Assembly (NCBI GenBank): GCA_014799675.1
Contig: JAAVHM010000014.1
Location: 3,836 to 51,895 of the forward strand
From: Ruminococcus sp.
GTDB lineage: Bacteria; Bacillota; Clostridia; Oscillospirales; Ruminococcaceae
Direction of reading: 5' to 3'
DNA length: 48,060 nucleotides
Shown one piece after another: positions 15,870 to 23,291 of this stretch. Position 1 is the first letter of the stretch; every line of letters starts with the position of its first letter. The notes below the pieces were generated by a model. The model ran no database searches. It worked only from the letters and a program-made list of their open reading frames with translations, and was not told where the DNA came from. The translations under genes were made by a program, and so were the position numbers.

Positions 15870-15910
15870 AGTTGATAGTTGACAGTGTACAGTTGATAGT
15901 TGAACTGTAA
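15870..15910. repeat. AGTTGACAGT-family repeat
   Basis: AGTTGATAGTTGACAGTG then TACAGTTGATAGTTGAACTG shares its words with the inverted repeat at 1450-1502. Related degenerate words (ACTGTTAGTTTAAT, CGATAGTTTAAAAC) continue to the 3' end of the ATPase-like gene. Confidence 0.75.
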
Positions 15911-15966
15911 GTTTAGATTTTATACTTATCGTACCGTACTGTTAGTTTAATATTTGAACCGATAGT

Positions 15967-18003
15967 TTAAAACGCTATTCCCGCCGCTGTCAGCAGGGCT
16001 GCTGCCGCCGCTGTCAGGATTATTCTGAATATCAGCCATGCCTTGTAATCCGTGCCGAATCTTCCCGAAATAATTATGAAATCCGAAAGACATTTTATAC
16101 CGCACCTTTCCGCCGCCGCGGCGCAAACCGACCGCACCGAGGAAGCCGCCGAGGAAGCCGCAAATGCTGTGTCCACCTCGGTAAGGACTTTTATATCGCG
16201 GAGGATAGCCCCCGCAAAGCAGATCTTCACGCCTGTGTTTCTTGCCGCCTTGACGAGCCGCATTTTGTCACGCTCAACGGCGCACGCAACCGCCTTGATG
16301 TCCCCGAACTTTTTCGCAAGGTCAATATCGCTCATATTTTTAAGCTGTTTCGAGGTAAGAATTACTCCGCCACTCTTTTTTATTCCCGCATATTTTGCTG
16401 TAAAAACAGCGTTCTCGCGGCTGCTTCCCGTAACGAGAACTACCTTTATTCCCGATTTTGAAAGCCGTTCCACGCACTCTGCGGACTCCTCGTAATAGCT
16501 GTCCTGCAAGGCGATAAGCCCGATAAGCGTAAAGCTTCCCTCGGGGAAACGTCCGCCCTTTATTCCTTTATTTGTAAACGCTATTGCTTCCACGTCCTTG
16601 CCCGACAGGGAAATCGCGTCCGCAAGCTTCTGCAAAGCTTTCTTGTTGGTGATCTTATGCCGCTTGCCGTCCGCGCCGTGATAGTCGCCGCACCGTTCCA
16701 GAAGCTTTTCCGACTCGCCTCTTATTATTGTGACAAGCTCGCCGCCGAGGGAGACCGTTGCTCCCTGCAAGCCGTTGTCCCCCGCTTCGGACTGCTTTTT
16801 CAGCACGTCCCTGCGCTTCATGCCGTCCTTGACAAATTCAAGCATGGCGTTGTCAAAGGGGTTTCTGCCCCTAACCGTTCCGTCGGGGAGAAGCTGTGCG
16901 CTGAAAATGCTCAGGACTGCGGTTTTAAGGAGCTTTCCGAGACTGCCGCCTATTTCGCTGAAGCTGGAATATTCCTTGCCGTCGCCGTCGATAAAGCCGC
17001 TTACGGAATATTCGCCCTTTGTGAAAATGCCCGTTTTGCCCGTCAGCAGGACTGTTGTCTTTGCCGCATTTTCAAGGGCTTCGGGCTTTGAAACGGAAAC
17101 TCCCGCCTTTGCAAGCCGCTTTACCGCCTTTGCCGCAAAGGCTTCGCAAGCCAGAGCCTTTCCGCCAATGCAGGAAAACGCCAGCACCGCCGCGCCCAAA
17201 GAAAGTCCCTTTAAAAAGCCGCCGAGGACGCTCCCGCTTGTTGCGCCTATCATCAAAAAAATCACTATGACAATTGCCGCAAGCGCGCCGCCCGCGACAC
17301 CGGAAGAGTTTGCCAAATCGGAAAAATTCTGCTCGGAAATGCGTATCGGCTTGTCCTCGAGACGCTTTGCAAGCTGTGTATTGTCGCCTATCGCGGTAAT
17401 TCTTATTATTCCGCCGCCCGAACAGACCGTTGTGCCGCTGTACACGCAGTAGGGATTGTCGGGGTTTAACATTCCGTTGTCGCGGTAGCCCTCGGGGGCT
17501 GTCCCCTTTTGCATTCTGCCGATAACGCCGAACACGGACTGGTCTACCGTAACCGTGCCGTCCTCCATTATTCCGTCGGCGGGGATAACGTCCTCGGCGG
17601 AAATATATACCAGGTCGCCTACCGTCAGTTCCTCGGCGCGGAGGTCAACGGTCTTGTCCATGCCGCGAAAGACCGCATACACACCGTTTTCGGAGGAACG
17701 CGCCGCCCTGTACAGCAGATTGTTGGAACGGTGACGTATCAAGCCGTTCACCAATGCTGACAAAACCGCAGCTGCGGCGGGGATAACAATTACCTCCGCG
17801 GGGCTTTTTGGGACAGCTTCAAGCAAGCCCAGCATGAAAGTTATCGCACCTATCAATGCCGAGATCACAAAAAGCTTTGCCGTAAGGGAGGTAAAGCCCA
17901 TTATCAGGCTTTGTCCCCAAAAACGGTTATATGAACGGACGTTGCGCCCGTATTTTTGTTTTGACGCTTCTGCTTCTCTTTCTGTCAGTCCCGAAAAAGC
18001 CAT
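15967..18003 (-). CDS. P-type ATPase homologue with lost catalytic motifs (pseudoenzyme)
   Basis: 678 residues with the P-type ATPase layout: cation-ATPase N terminus (LTEREAEASKQKYGRN), two membrane helices (about 42-90), an actuator domain with IPADG (140-144), two more helices (236-285), then P and N domains, and one final helix (654-678) in place of the usual four to six. The key motifs are altered: TGES is GVIG (159-162), the phosphorylated DKTGT is GKTGI (Gly322 instead of Asp), TGD is TGS (525-527), GDGxND is GAILRD (598-603), and the PEGL region is CIGGKALA. Lys580 and KTG are kept. The frame is intact and AAAGGAG precedes the ATG, so it is maintained, but it cannot pump by the normal cycle. 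Possibly a membrane sensor or scaffold for the kinase/phosphatase pair. Confidence 0.9.
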   Translation of the reverse strand: MAFSGLTEREAEASKQKYGRNVRSYNRFWGQSLIMGFTSLTAKLFVISALIGAITFMLGLLEAVPKSPAEVIVIPAAAAVLSALVNGLIRHRSNNLLYRAARSSENGVYAVFRGMDKTVDLRAEELTVGDLVYISAEDVIPADGIMEDGTVTVDQSVFGVIGRMQKGTAPEGYRDNGMLNPDNPYCVYSGTTVCSGGGIIRITAIGDNTQLAKRLEDKPIRISEQNFSDLANSSGVAGGALAAIVIVIFLMIGATSGSVLGGFLKGLSLGAAVLAFSCIGGKALACEAFAAKAVKRLAKAGVSVSKPEALENAAKTTVLLTGKTGIFTKGEYSVSGFIDGDGKEYSSFSEIGGSLGKLLKTAVLSIFSAQLLPDGTVRGRNPFDNAMLEFVKDGMKRRDVLKKQSEAGDNGLQGATVSLGGELVTIIRGESEKLLERCGDYHGADGKRHKITNKKALQKLADAISLSGKDVEAIAFTNKGIKGGRFPEGSFTLIGLIALQDSYYEESAECVERLSKSGIKVVLVTGSSRENAVFTAKYAGIKKSGGVILTSKQLKNMSDIDLAKKFGDIKAVACAVERDKMRLVKAARNTGVKICFAGAILRDIKVLTEVDTAFAASSAASSVRSVCAAAAERCGIKCLSDFIIISGRFGTDYKAWLIFRIILTAAAAALLTAAGIAF

Positions 18004-18100
18004 AGCTGTACTCCTTTTTTAGAGATTAGAATTTAGAGGATAGAAATTAGAAGCAAGAATCGAACAGTGTATTTTTATCTTGCTTTATGAATCTTTCCTC

Positions 18101-18165
18101 TTGAAAATAAACTAACGGTTTCCATTAGCATACTTATAGTTTAATAAACATACTAACAGTTTACT
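18101..18165. repeat. degenerate ACTAACAGTTTACTAA-type repeat
   Basis: Successive words AACTAACGGTTT, ACTTATAGTTTAAT and ACTAACAGTTTACTAA fill the space after the kinase stop; AGAGGATAGAAATTAGAAGC at 18034-18053 belongs to the purine-rich family. No promoter or gene was seen in the 160 bases between the kinase and the ATPase-like gene. Confidence 0.6.
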
Positions 18166-19633
18166 AATAAATTTTTACTTTTATAAGCATTCCGCGCTCG
18201 CCGCGAAAGGCTCTGAACATAGTTCCGTCCGTGATGCGTATTGCCTGACCTGCGGGGACGGGGTTGCCCGACGGCGACAACAGCCCCTCGGCGTGCTGAT
18301 TTACCAGAAACCACTCGCCGCCGTGGCAGCAGACATACGCCTGCAAGCTTTTGTCCGCCTTTTCGTCGGCAAAAATATTGCTCTGCAAGTGCCACTTGAA
18401 CAGCGGCGTGTTATGTACCACGTCAAGCTCGGAATATTTCCTCCACTCCCCCGAATGCCCCCTGACCTCGGAATTCATCTCAAAGCGGACAATGCTTTTT
18501 TCCGCAATTCTCGTGCCGCAGAACGGACAGACAGGGTTGTTCACGTCATGGAGGACAAACCATTTTTTGTCGCACTGCGGGTTCGCGCATTTGTGGAGCA
18601 AGTCCCATGTTTTCACAAGACCGCGCTCCCACTCCATTGCCGAGGGGCGCAGAGGCGGGTTATGAAGACCGTCCACAAACGCCCTTATAAAAAGGTTTTC
18701 CAGTATGGGTCCCAAGTCCTTAATGGTGGTTTTCAGATTTTGTGGACGGTTCGATGTGTCGTTTGGATTTTCTATAAACAGAGCCATTTCGCCAAGTCCG
18801 AGGAAATCGTCCTTTTCGGCGGATTCCGCGGAGAAAATTTTAGGTCCCATAAGGGGGTGGCGGCAGAAAAGATACTCATAAATAAGCACCGCCAACGCGT
18901 GCAGATCGGTTGATGAGCTTGGTATCATTCGTCTCGGGTCGCTTCGGTCAAGCTCCATTGTTGAGAGGACTTCGGGGGCGATATACCCTCTTGTTCCCGC
19001 GACCTCGGGAGGGAAAAGCCCAGGCACTACCAGCGAGTCGATGTCGATAACAACGCAGTTCCCCGACTTCGGGTCTATGAGGACGTTGTTGTTGGAAAGG
19101 TCGGAATGGGCAAGTCCCGCCTGATGAAGCCGCCTTATTGAACGGGACAGCAGCAGGGACATCTGTATCATGGAACGGAAATCCCCAAGCTCGTTCTTGT
19201 TCAGGAAACGCCTGTTGCCCGAGGTGAACCAGTTGCTCTTTTTGTCCTTGCCCTTAAGGTCGAGGAACTGGGAGGCTTCCTTTTCAAAGAAAAAGCTTTT
19301 CGGGTATGCGGGGGAAACTATGCCGAACTCGGGTGAGACCACCAGATCGGTAGGCCAGCAGAACCTTGCCGCAAAATAGCTTGCAAGCTTTTCGTCGTTG
19401 CCGATCGCCCCTCCCTTTGACTCGGGAATGGTGGGGTTGTAACGTCCGATTATCGCCTCCAAGCGGGCGGTCATGTTGCGGTCTATCTTGTTCGGCTCGT
19501 TGAAAAACTGCACCACATAGGACTTGTCGGGGGCAAAATATGTGTATTTCATACCTCCGCGGGGAGGGTTATCCGTCACTACATAGGGTATTTTTCTGCC
19601 GTCCGCAAGCGTTGCTTCAACGGTCTTTTCCAT
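18164..19633 (-). CDS. TerY-P-type protein kinase with zinc ribbon
   Basis: 489 residues. The kinase domain spans about 15-345: catalytic loop HSDLSNNNVLI (His176, Asp178, Asn183), VIDIDS in place of DFG (Asp197) and GTRGYIAPEV (APE 219-221). The usual VAIK lysine appears to be Gln42 (SYVVQFF), perhaps a family trait. A zinc ribbon follows (Cys349, Cys354, Cys369, Cys372), then a C-terminal beta-rich part (about 390-489) that resembles an FHA-like fold (GEWFLVNQHAEGLLSPSG). It is the kinase of a TerY-P triad with the PP2C and vWA genes just upstream; 15 bases separate it from the phosphatase. GGGAGG precedes the ATG. Confidence 0.93.
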   Translation of the reverse strand: MEKTVEATLADGRKIPYVVTDNPPRGGMKYTYFAPDKSYVVQFFNEPNKIDRNMTARLEAIIGRYNPTIPESKGGAIGNDEKLASYFAARFCWPTDLVVSPEFGIVSPAYPKSFFFEKEASQFLDLKGKDKKSNWFTSGNRRFLNKNELGDFRSMIQMSLLLSRSIRRLHQAGLAHSDLSNNNVLIDPKSGNCVVIDIDSLVVPGLFPPEVAGTRGYIAPEVLSTMELDRSDPRRMIPSSSTDLHALAVLIYEYLFCRHPLMGPKIFSAESAEKDDFLGLGEMALFIENPNDTSNRPQNLKTTIKDLGPILENLFIRAFVDGLHNPPLRPSAMEWERGLVKTWDLLHKCANPQCDKKWFVLHDVNNPVCPFCGTRIAEKSIVRFEMNSEVRGHSGEWRKYSELDVVHNTPLFKWHLQSNIFADEKADKSLQAYVCCHGGEWFLVNQHAEGLLSPSGNPVPAGQAIRITDGTMFRAFRGERGMLIKVKIY

Positions 19634-19648
19634 AATATTCCTCCCGAA

Positions 19649-20905
19649 TTACTTCACGTTTACCAGTACCAGAGTTCTGTCGTCAAATGAACCGCGCTCC
19701 ACATAGTTGTCAAGCCAAAGCTTCAGCATTTCGTGGCGTTCCTTTTCGTGTACAATGTCAAATTTTTCAAGAGAAGCCCTTTTCTGAACGTCGGGTCTCT
19801 GCCAAAGTCCTTTAAGGTCGAATCTTCCCTCGGCAATGATATTTTTTGCATATTGAAGGGCGTACTTGACGTCCCCGTCGTTGACCCAAGGGTAAGCCAC
19901 AGGCTCGGGGATCTTCACCTCGTCCATAAGGGAAATGCCGTTGTCGTGTATATCCATAATTCCGTTAAGCTTCAGGTCGAGGACAAGCTTCAGAAGCTGT
20001 GGGTTGTTGGGGTAATAGTCGTCCGCAACGCCGTCCGTCATAAGCATGAGGGACGTCATTTTGCCCCTGCGTATCTTCGTCCTGCTTTTAAGGCTGTCGG
20101 GGGTACGCATCTGCTCGGAGGTGATAAATTCGGTTTCCCCCGCAAAGCTGCCGCTGTCCGCCCCGCCGAGAATTATCAGGGCATTTTCAAACTCCGCGTT
20201 TTCGTCTACGGCGGCTATCATGCCGTCTCCAAGCTGTATGGCGGCTGTAAAATATTCCCTGCCGTTTTCCGTTTCAACAGGTATTACCGCAGCCACAAGC
20301 AGGGTGCTTGAAAAGTCCTTTAATTCGGGCTTTCTGCCTATCGCCTGCTCAAATTCGGCGATGTCCTTACGCTTGTCAAAAGCCGCGTCCACGGCGGCGA
20401 AAGCCTCGGTGCAGCTGTCCCGCAAAAGTCCCGCAAGCTCCGAGCAGACCGCGGAAAATTCCGTATCGTCAAAGGGCTTGCCCAATGCTTCCCTGTAATT
20501 GGGGGTACTCCGTTCAATGGCGGCAAGCCGCGCCTTTGCGTACCTTATAACAGCGTCGCAAGCCGCCCGCGCGCCTATTCTCGAAAAGGGCTTTGAACCT
20601 GCTCCGTCCGCGGCGGCAGCGACAAGGACGCCGTTTTCAATATCGAAAGCAAAATTATCGTCGCAGTTCGTACCGTCGTGCTTGTGCTTCTTGCCCCTGA
20701 CCGCGGCGGCGATAACGTCAAAATTCCCGTCGCTTTTTGCTTCGCAGGAAAATTCGGGGTACGGCTCGGGACTGTCGGGTACCGGGTTATATTTCCACAT
20801 TGCGGCGGTATGGGCGGTAACGTCGCTGTCGGTCAAAGCTTCGGCAGCATTTTCCGAAACATTTTCAACAACAGCCTCTGCATTATTATTGTTATTATTT
20901 TCCAT
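19649..20905 (-). CDS. PP2C-type protein phosphatase
   Basis: About 418 residues. Metal-dependent Ser/Thr phosphatase motifs are in order: NCDDNFAFD, VAAAADGAGS, SSTLLVAAV, IQLGDGMIAAV, LMLMTDGVADD and the final GSFDDRTLVLV. The N terminus is a disordered Asn-rich stretch. Two starts are possible: ATG at 20905 with AAGGA 12 bases upstream, or GTG at 20926 that overlaps the radical SAM stop by 4 bases. Either way it is coupled to the upstream gene. Expected to reverse the action of the neighbouring kinase. Confidence 0.94.
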   Translation of the reverse strand: MENNNNNNAEAVVENVSENAAEALTDSDVTAHTAAMWKYNPVPDSPEPYPEFSCEAKSDGNFDVIAAAVRGKKHKHDGTNCDDNFAFDIENGVLVAAAADGAGSKPFSRIGARAACDAVIRYAKARLAAIERSTPNYREALGKPFDDTEFSAVCSELAGLLRDSCTEAFAAVDAAFDKRKDIAEFEQAIGRKPELKDFSSTLLVAAVIPVETENGREYFTAAIQLGDGMIAAVDENAEFENALIILGGADSGSFAGETEFITSEQMRTPDSLKSRTKIRRGKMTSLMLMTDGVADDYYPNNPQLLKLVLDLKLNGIMDIHDNGISLMDEVKIPEPVAYPWVNDGDVKYALQYAKNIIAEGRFDLKGLWQRPDVQKRASLEKFDIVHEKERHEMLKLWLDNYVERGSFDDRTLVLVNVK

Positions 20906-20922
20906 TTGCCTGACCGTTCCTT

Positions 20923-21696
20923 TCACAATGTTTTTTGAGGTTCAAAGGGAGAGTAATTTTCAATAATATCTAAAATATGGCTTTTATATAAATTTCCGCC
21001 GAGAACGTCTCCGTTGGGACAAACGCTTACAGCGCGTATATCCTCGGGGTTTTCCTCGTATGGGTTTTCCTGCTCTGCACCGTCGGGAAAATATTCTCCC
21101 AAATATTTCAAGGCATTTCCGCTTGGGAAAATAATATTTCCGTCGGCACGTTCTATCCCCATTTTGTCAAATTCCGATAAAATTTCCCGCGTTTTTATAT
21201 TGTAGGGATTGTCGTCCTCTTTGCTCACAAGCCATGCGGGATTGGTACGAATCCACACGCCTGCGGCTTTTACCGCTTCCGCAAAAAGCTTTACCGTATC
21301 GAGAGGGATAGTTTCCTGATGAAAAGCGTCAACAGAGAGCAGTACCGCATTTACGCCGCTGTCCGCAAGATTTTTTGCAACGCGCCGAATTTTATCGTTG
21401 TCTTTGCTGAAAAAACCGTTCGTTATAAGCTGTCTTTTGGGAATACCCATATCCCTTGCGGCAGCGTGAATTTTACAGACCGCTTCGGGGTACAGCAAAG
21501 GCTCACCGCCGAATGTCATCATGGAAGTTATTTCAAACCCGCCGCAAAGCTCACGGACTGCGTTTGCCGCAATATCGCCGTCGATATGCTCGCCGCTGCC
21601 CAAATGTTCTCCCTCGGAGCAGTGCCTGCACCGTCCCGTACAGGCGAAGGTTACAACGAATTCCAGCCTGTTCAGGTTTTTCAGATATTTGTTCAA
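20923..21696 (-). CDS. radical SAM protein in the TerY-P operon
   Basis: 257 residues. The iron-sulfur motif CTGRCRHC (Cys19, Cys23, Cys26) and TFGGEPLLYPE (SAM-binding GGEP, residues 63-66) are textbook. ITNGFF and LLSVDAFHQ match the barrel strands. A single late cysteine in VSVCPNGDVLGGNLY recalls the SPASM-type region but without a full cluster set. The gene lies 12 bases after TerY and overlaps the phosphatase, so it is an integral part of the operon. Enzymes of this shape often modify peptides or proteins; the substrate here is unknown and no small precursor-peptide gene was found adjacent. Confidence 0.93.
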   Translation of the reverse strand: MNKYLKNLNRLEFVVTFACTGRCRHCSEGEHLGSGEHIDGDIAANAVRELCGGFEITSMMTFGGEPLLYPEAVCKIHAAARDMGIPKRQLITNGFFSKDNDKIRRVAKNLADSGVNAVLLSVDAFHQETIPLDTVKLFAEAVKAAGVWIRTNPAWLVSKEDDNPYNIKTREILSEFDKMGIERADGNIIFPSGNALKYLGEYFPDGAEQENPYEENPEDIRAVSVCPNGDVLGGNLYKSHILDIIENYSPFEPQKTL

Positions 21697-21708
21697 AGCC
21701 TTTCCCCC

Positions 21709-22350
21709 TTACGGTACTATCACGAAGCCTTGGGGAGGAGGCGGAAGCTCGATATTTGCCCCAGGCTTTGCGTCAAGGCTCTTTGAGGACATTTTAACGG
21801 AGCTTGAAACCCATGCAAAAAACTGCGCCAAGTCCCCTGCCGATAGGGTGTTCATAAGGAGAACGCACTCGGTTATTTCCTTGAGGACTTTCGTGTCCGC
21901 ATACGCTCCCGCCGCGCAGGCGATAATGTTTGCGGGGTGGGTGCTTTTCAGCTCTGCGGCGGCTTCGCGCCACTCGTCGGTAGGCGCGCCGTCCGTAAGA
22001 ATAAATACCAAAGGCTTCCAGTCGCCCTTTTGGGTCTCGGTGGACTTCCTGACCTCGGAGCGTATACACTCGGTGAGAAGTCTCAGCGCCGCGCCGAGAG
22101 CAGTTGCTCCCCCTGCGCTAAGCTGCGGTTCTTTAAAAAGCATAAGCTCGGTGAGGGGGCTGACCTGCCTTGCGCTGGAATTAAATGTAATTACCGAAAG
22201 ATAAGCTGTTTCAAGAGCCTGGGGGTCTCCCCTAAGCTCGGAAGTAAGCGCGCGGACGCCGTGCTTTACGGCTTCAATAGGGTCTCCCGCCATTGAACCG
22301 GAAACGTCCAGAAGAAGATAAACGGGAAGTCGTCTTGAAAATTCGGACAT
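21709..22350 (-). CDS. TerY-like vWA-domain protein
   Basis: 213 residues forming one von Willebrand A domain. The metal-ion site is DVSGSM (Asp15, Ser17, Ser19) with the matching Thr in SAGGATALG and Asp in ILTDGAPTDE. The size and the ending FAWVSSSVKMSSKS are typical of TerY. In TerY-P systems this protein is thought to recruit partners to the kinase/phosphatase pair. It is the first gene after the promoter at 22411-22439. A Pro-rich C-terminal tail (ELPPPPQGF) may be an interaction segment. Confidence 0.95.
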   Translation of the reverse strand: MSEFSRRLPVYLLLDVSGSMAGDPIEAVKHGVRALTSELRGDPQALETAYLSVITFNSSARQVSPLTELMLFKEPQLSAGGATALGAALRLLTECIRSEVRKSTETQKGDWKPLVFILTDGAPTDEWREAAAELKSTHPANIIACAAGAYADTKVLKEITECVLLMNTLSAGDLAQFFAWVSSSVKMSSKSLDAKPGANIELPPPPQGFVIVP

Positions 22351-22410
22351 AATTTATACCTGCTTTCTATTCAAAAAATAAGTCAAGCTTCAAAAACCAT
22401 ATACAATAAA

Positions 22411-22439
22411 ATTATACAACTTTTCGGTAATAATGTCAA
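22411..22439 (-). promoter_or_regulatory. sigma-A promoter of the TerY operon
   Basis: Minus strand TTGACA (22434-22439), 17-base spacer, TATAAT (22411-22416); perfect consensus, about 60 bases upstream of the TerY ATG. Confidence 0.92.
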
Positions 22440-22447
22440 TTAATTTC

Positions 22448-22491
22448 CGACAAAAAGTAATGACTTCGTCAGAAGTCATTCCAGTTTGTCG
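22448..22491. repeat. nested palindrome just upstream of the TerY promoter
   Basis: ATGACTTC and GAAGTCAT form a perfect 8-base stem with a 4-base loop, inside a second pair CGACAAA and TTTGTCG. The inner edge is 8 bases from the -35 box. It could be a terminator for the gene upstream or a regulator site; the position fits both. Confidence 0.7.
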
Positions 22492-22521
22492 ATAAAGATA
22501 ATAAATTTTAATTAGCGGAAC

Positions 22522-22616
22522 AACGTTTCTGTAGGGGCGGATTCTATATCCGCCCGCTAAACACCATATCAGAACATTTTAAACGGGCGCATACAGGATG
22601 CGCCCCTACAGACGTT
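22522..22616. repeat. GTAGGGGCG palindromic dispersed element
   Basis: Outer arms AACGTTTCTGTAGGGGCG and CGCCCCTACAGACGTT enclose two smaller hairpins, GGGCGG with CCGCCC and GGGCGC with GCGCCC. It fills the space between the DUF4364 gene and the TerY promoter region. A relative lies at 30091-30181. Confidence 0.85.
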
Positions 22617-22641
22617 TTGTGTTGATACGCAAAATTTAAAT

Positions 22642-23205
22642 TTAATCCGCATTTATTTCAAGCTTTTCCTCTTCGTTTTCAAGGGCAAAGCCTATCACCT
22701 TTCTGTAAAAGCCGTCGGGGTCGAGCATTATTTTGTCCCTGATAAGCTTAGCCTGCTCCTCGTCGGGAGCGTACAGCGCAAGACGCATAATATCAAAATT
22801 CACGTCCCTTACAGCGAAGCTTACCTCGCAGCCGTTGCTTGTGGGAATTATCTCCATATCCGCGCGGCTCTCTCTGTCAAGGCGTGCAAAATAGTACACC
22901 GCCGTCTTTAAAAGCTGCTTTCGGAAATAGTAGGGAATTGTGTCGTTGAAATAATCCGCGCCAACTCTGCCCTTTTCTTCAAGCACGATATAGGTTTTGC
23001 CGCCGCGCTCCGTCCTTTTTACGGATCGGTTTTTCAGCAGGACGTCCAGAGCCTCGGTGTAATAAAAATAATTTATGACCTCGCTGTCGAGGACTATCTC
23101 ATAAAGCTGTTCCTCGGTAATATCACGGTTCAGCCTGTTCAGCAGAAAGCACAGAAGCACCTTTACGCCGTGTACCGAATTGAATTCGGGAGTAGTAAAA
23201 TCCAT
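22642..23205 (-). CDS. DUF4364 family protein (winged-helix regulator-like)
   Basis: 187 residues. The opening VHGVKVLLCFLLNRLNRDITEEQLYEIVLDSEVINYFYYTEAL is the DUF4364 N-terminal winged-helix-like part; a beta-hairpin wing follows (SVKRTERGGKTYIVLEEKG). The C-terminal half has alternating strands. Members are predicted DNA-binding regulators of Clostridia, not characterised. AAAGGAG precedes the ATG. It could be transcribed with the aro genes upstream, but a hairpin at 23244-23261 lies between. Confidence 0.9.
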   Translation of the reverse strand: MDFTTPEFNSVHGVKVLLCFLLNRLNRDITEEQLYEIVLDSEVINYFYYTEALDVLLKNRSVKRTERGGKTYIVLEEKGRVGADYFNDTIPYYFRKQLLKTAVYYFARLDRESRADMEIIPTSNGCEVSFAVRDVNFDIMRLALYAPDEEQAKLIRDKIMLDPDGFYRKVIGFALENEEEKLEINAD

Positions 23206-23243
23206 ATTTCAGCAACTCCTTTCCTATTTTTACAAAATATCAA

Positions 23244-23261
23244 GCCCCCTTGACAGGGGGC
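23244..23261. repeat. GCCCCCT-TGAC-AGGGGGC hairpin
   Basis: A 7-base perfect stem with loop TGAC between two minus-strand genes. A near-copy (GCCTCC-TTGA-GGGGGC) lies at 28755-28770 in front of aroF. On the minus strand it is followed by TTGATATTTTG and may weakly terminate. Confidence 0.65.
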
Positions 23262-23291
23262 ATTAATTGTGTGCTGAACAAGAATACCTGC

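Noticed and set aside
15967..18003. A working cation pump
   Set aside because: The phosphorylated Asp and other catalytic motifs are absent.
13416..22350. A plain tellurite-resistance operon
   Set aside because: There is no TerB, TerC, TerZ or TerE in the locus; only TerY and a TerD fusion are present, so resistance to tellurite cannot be claimed.
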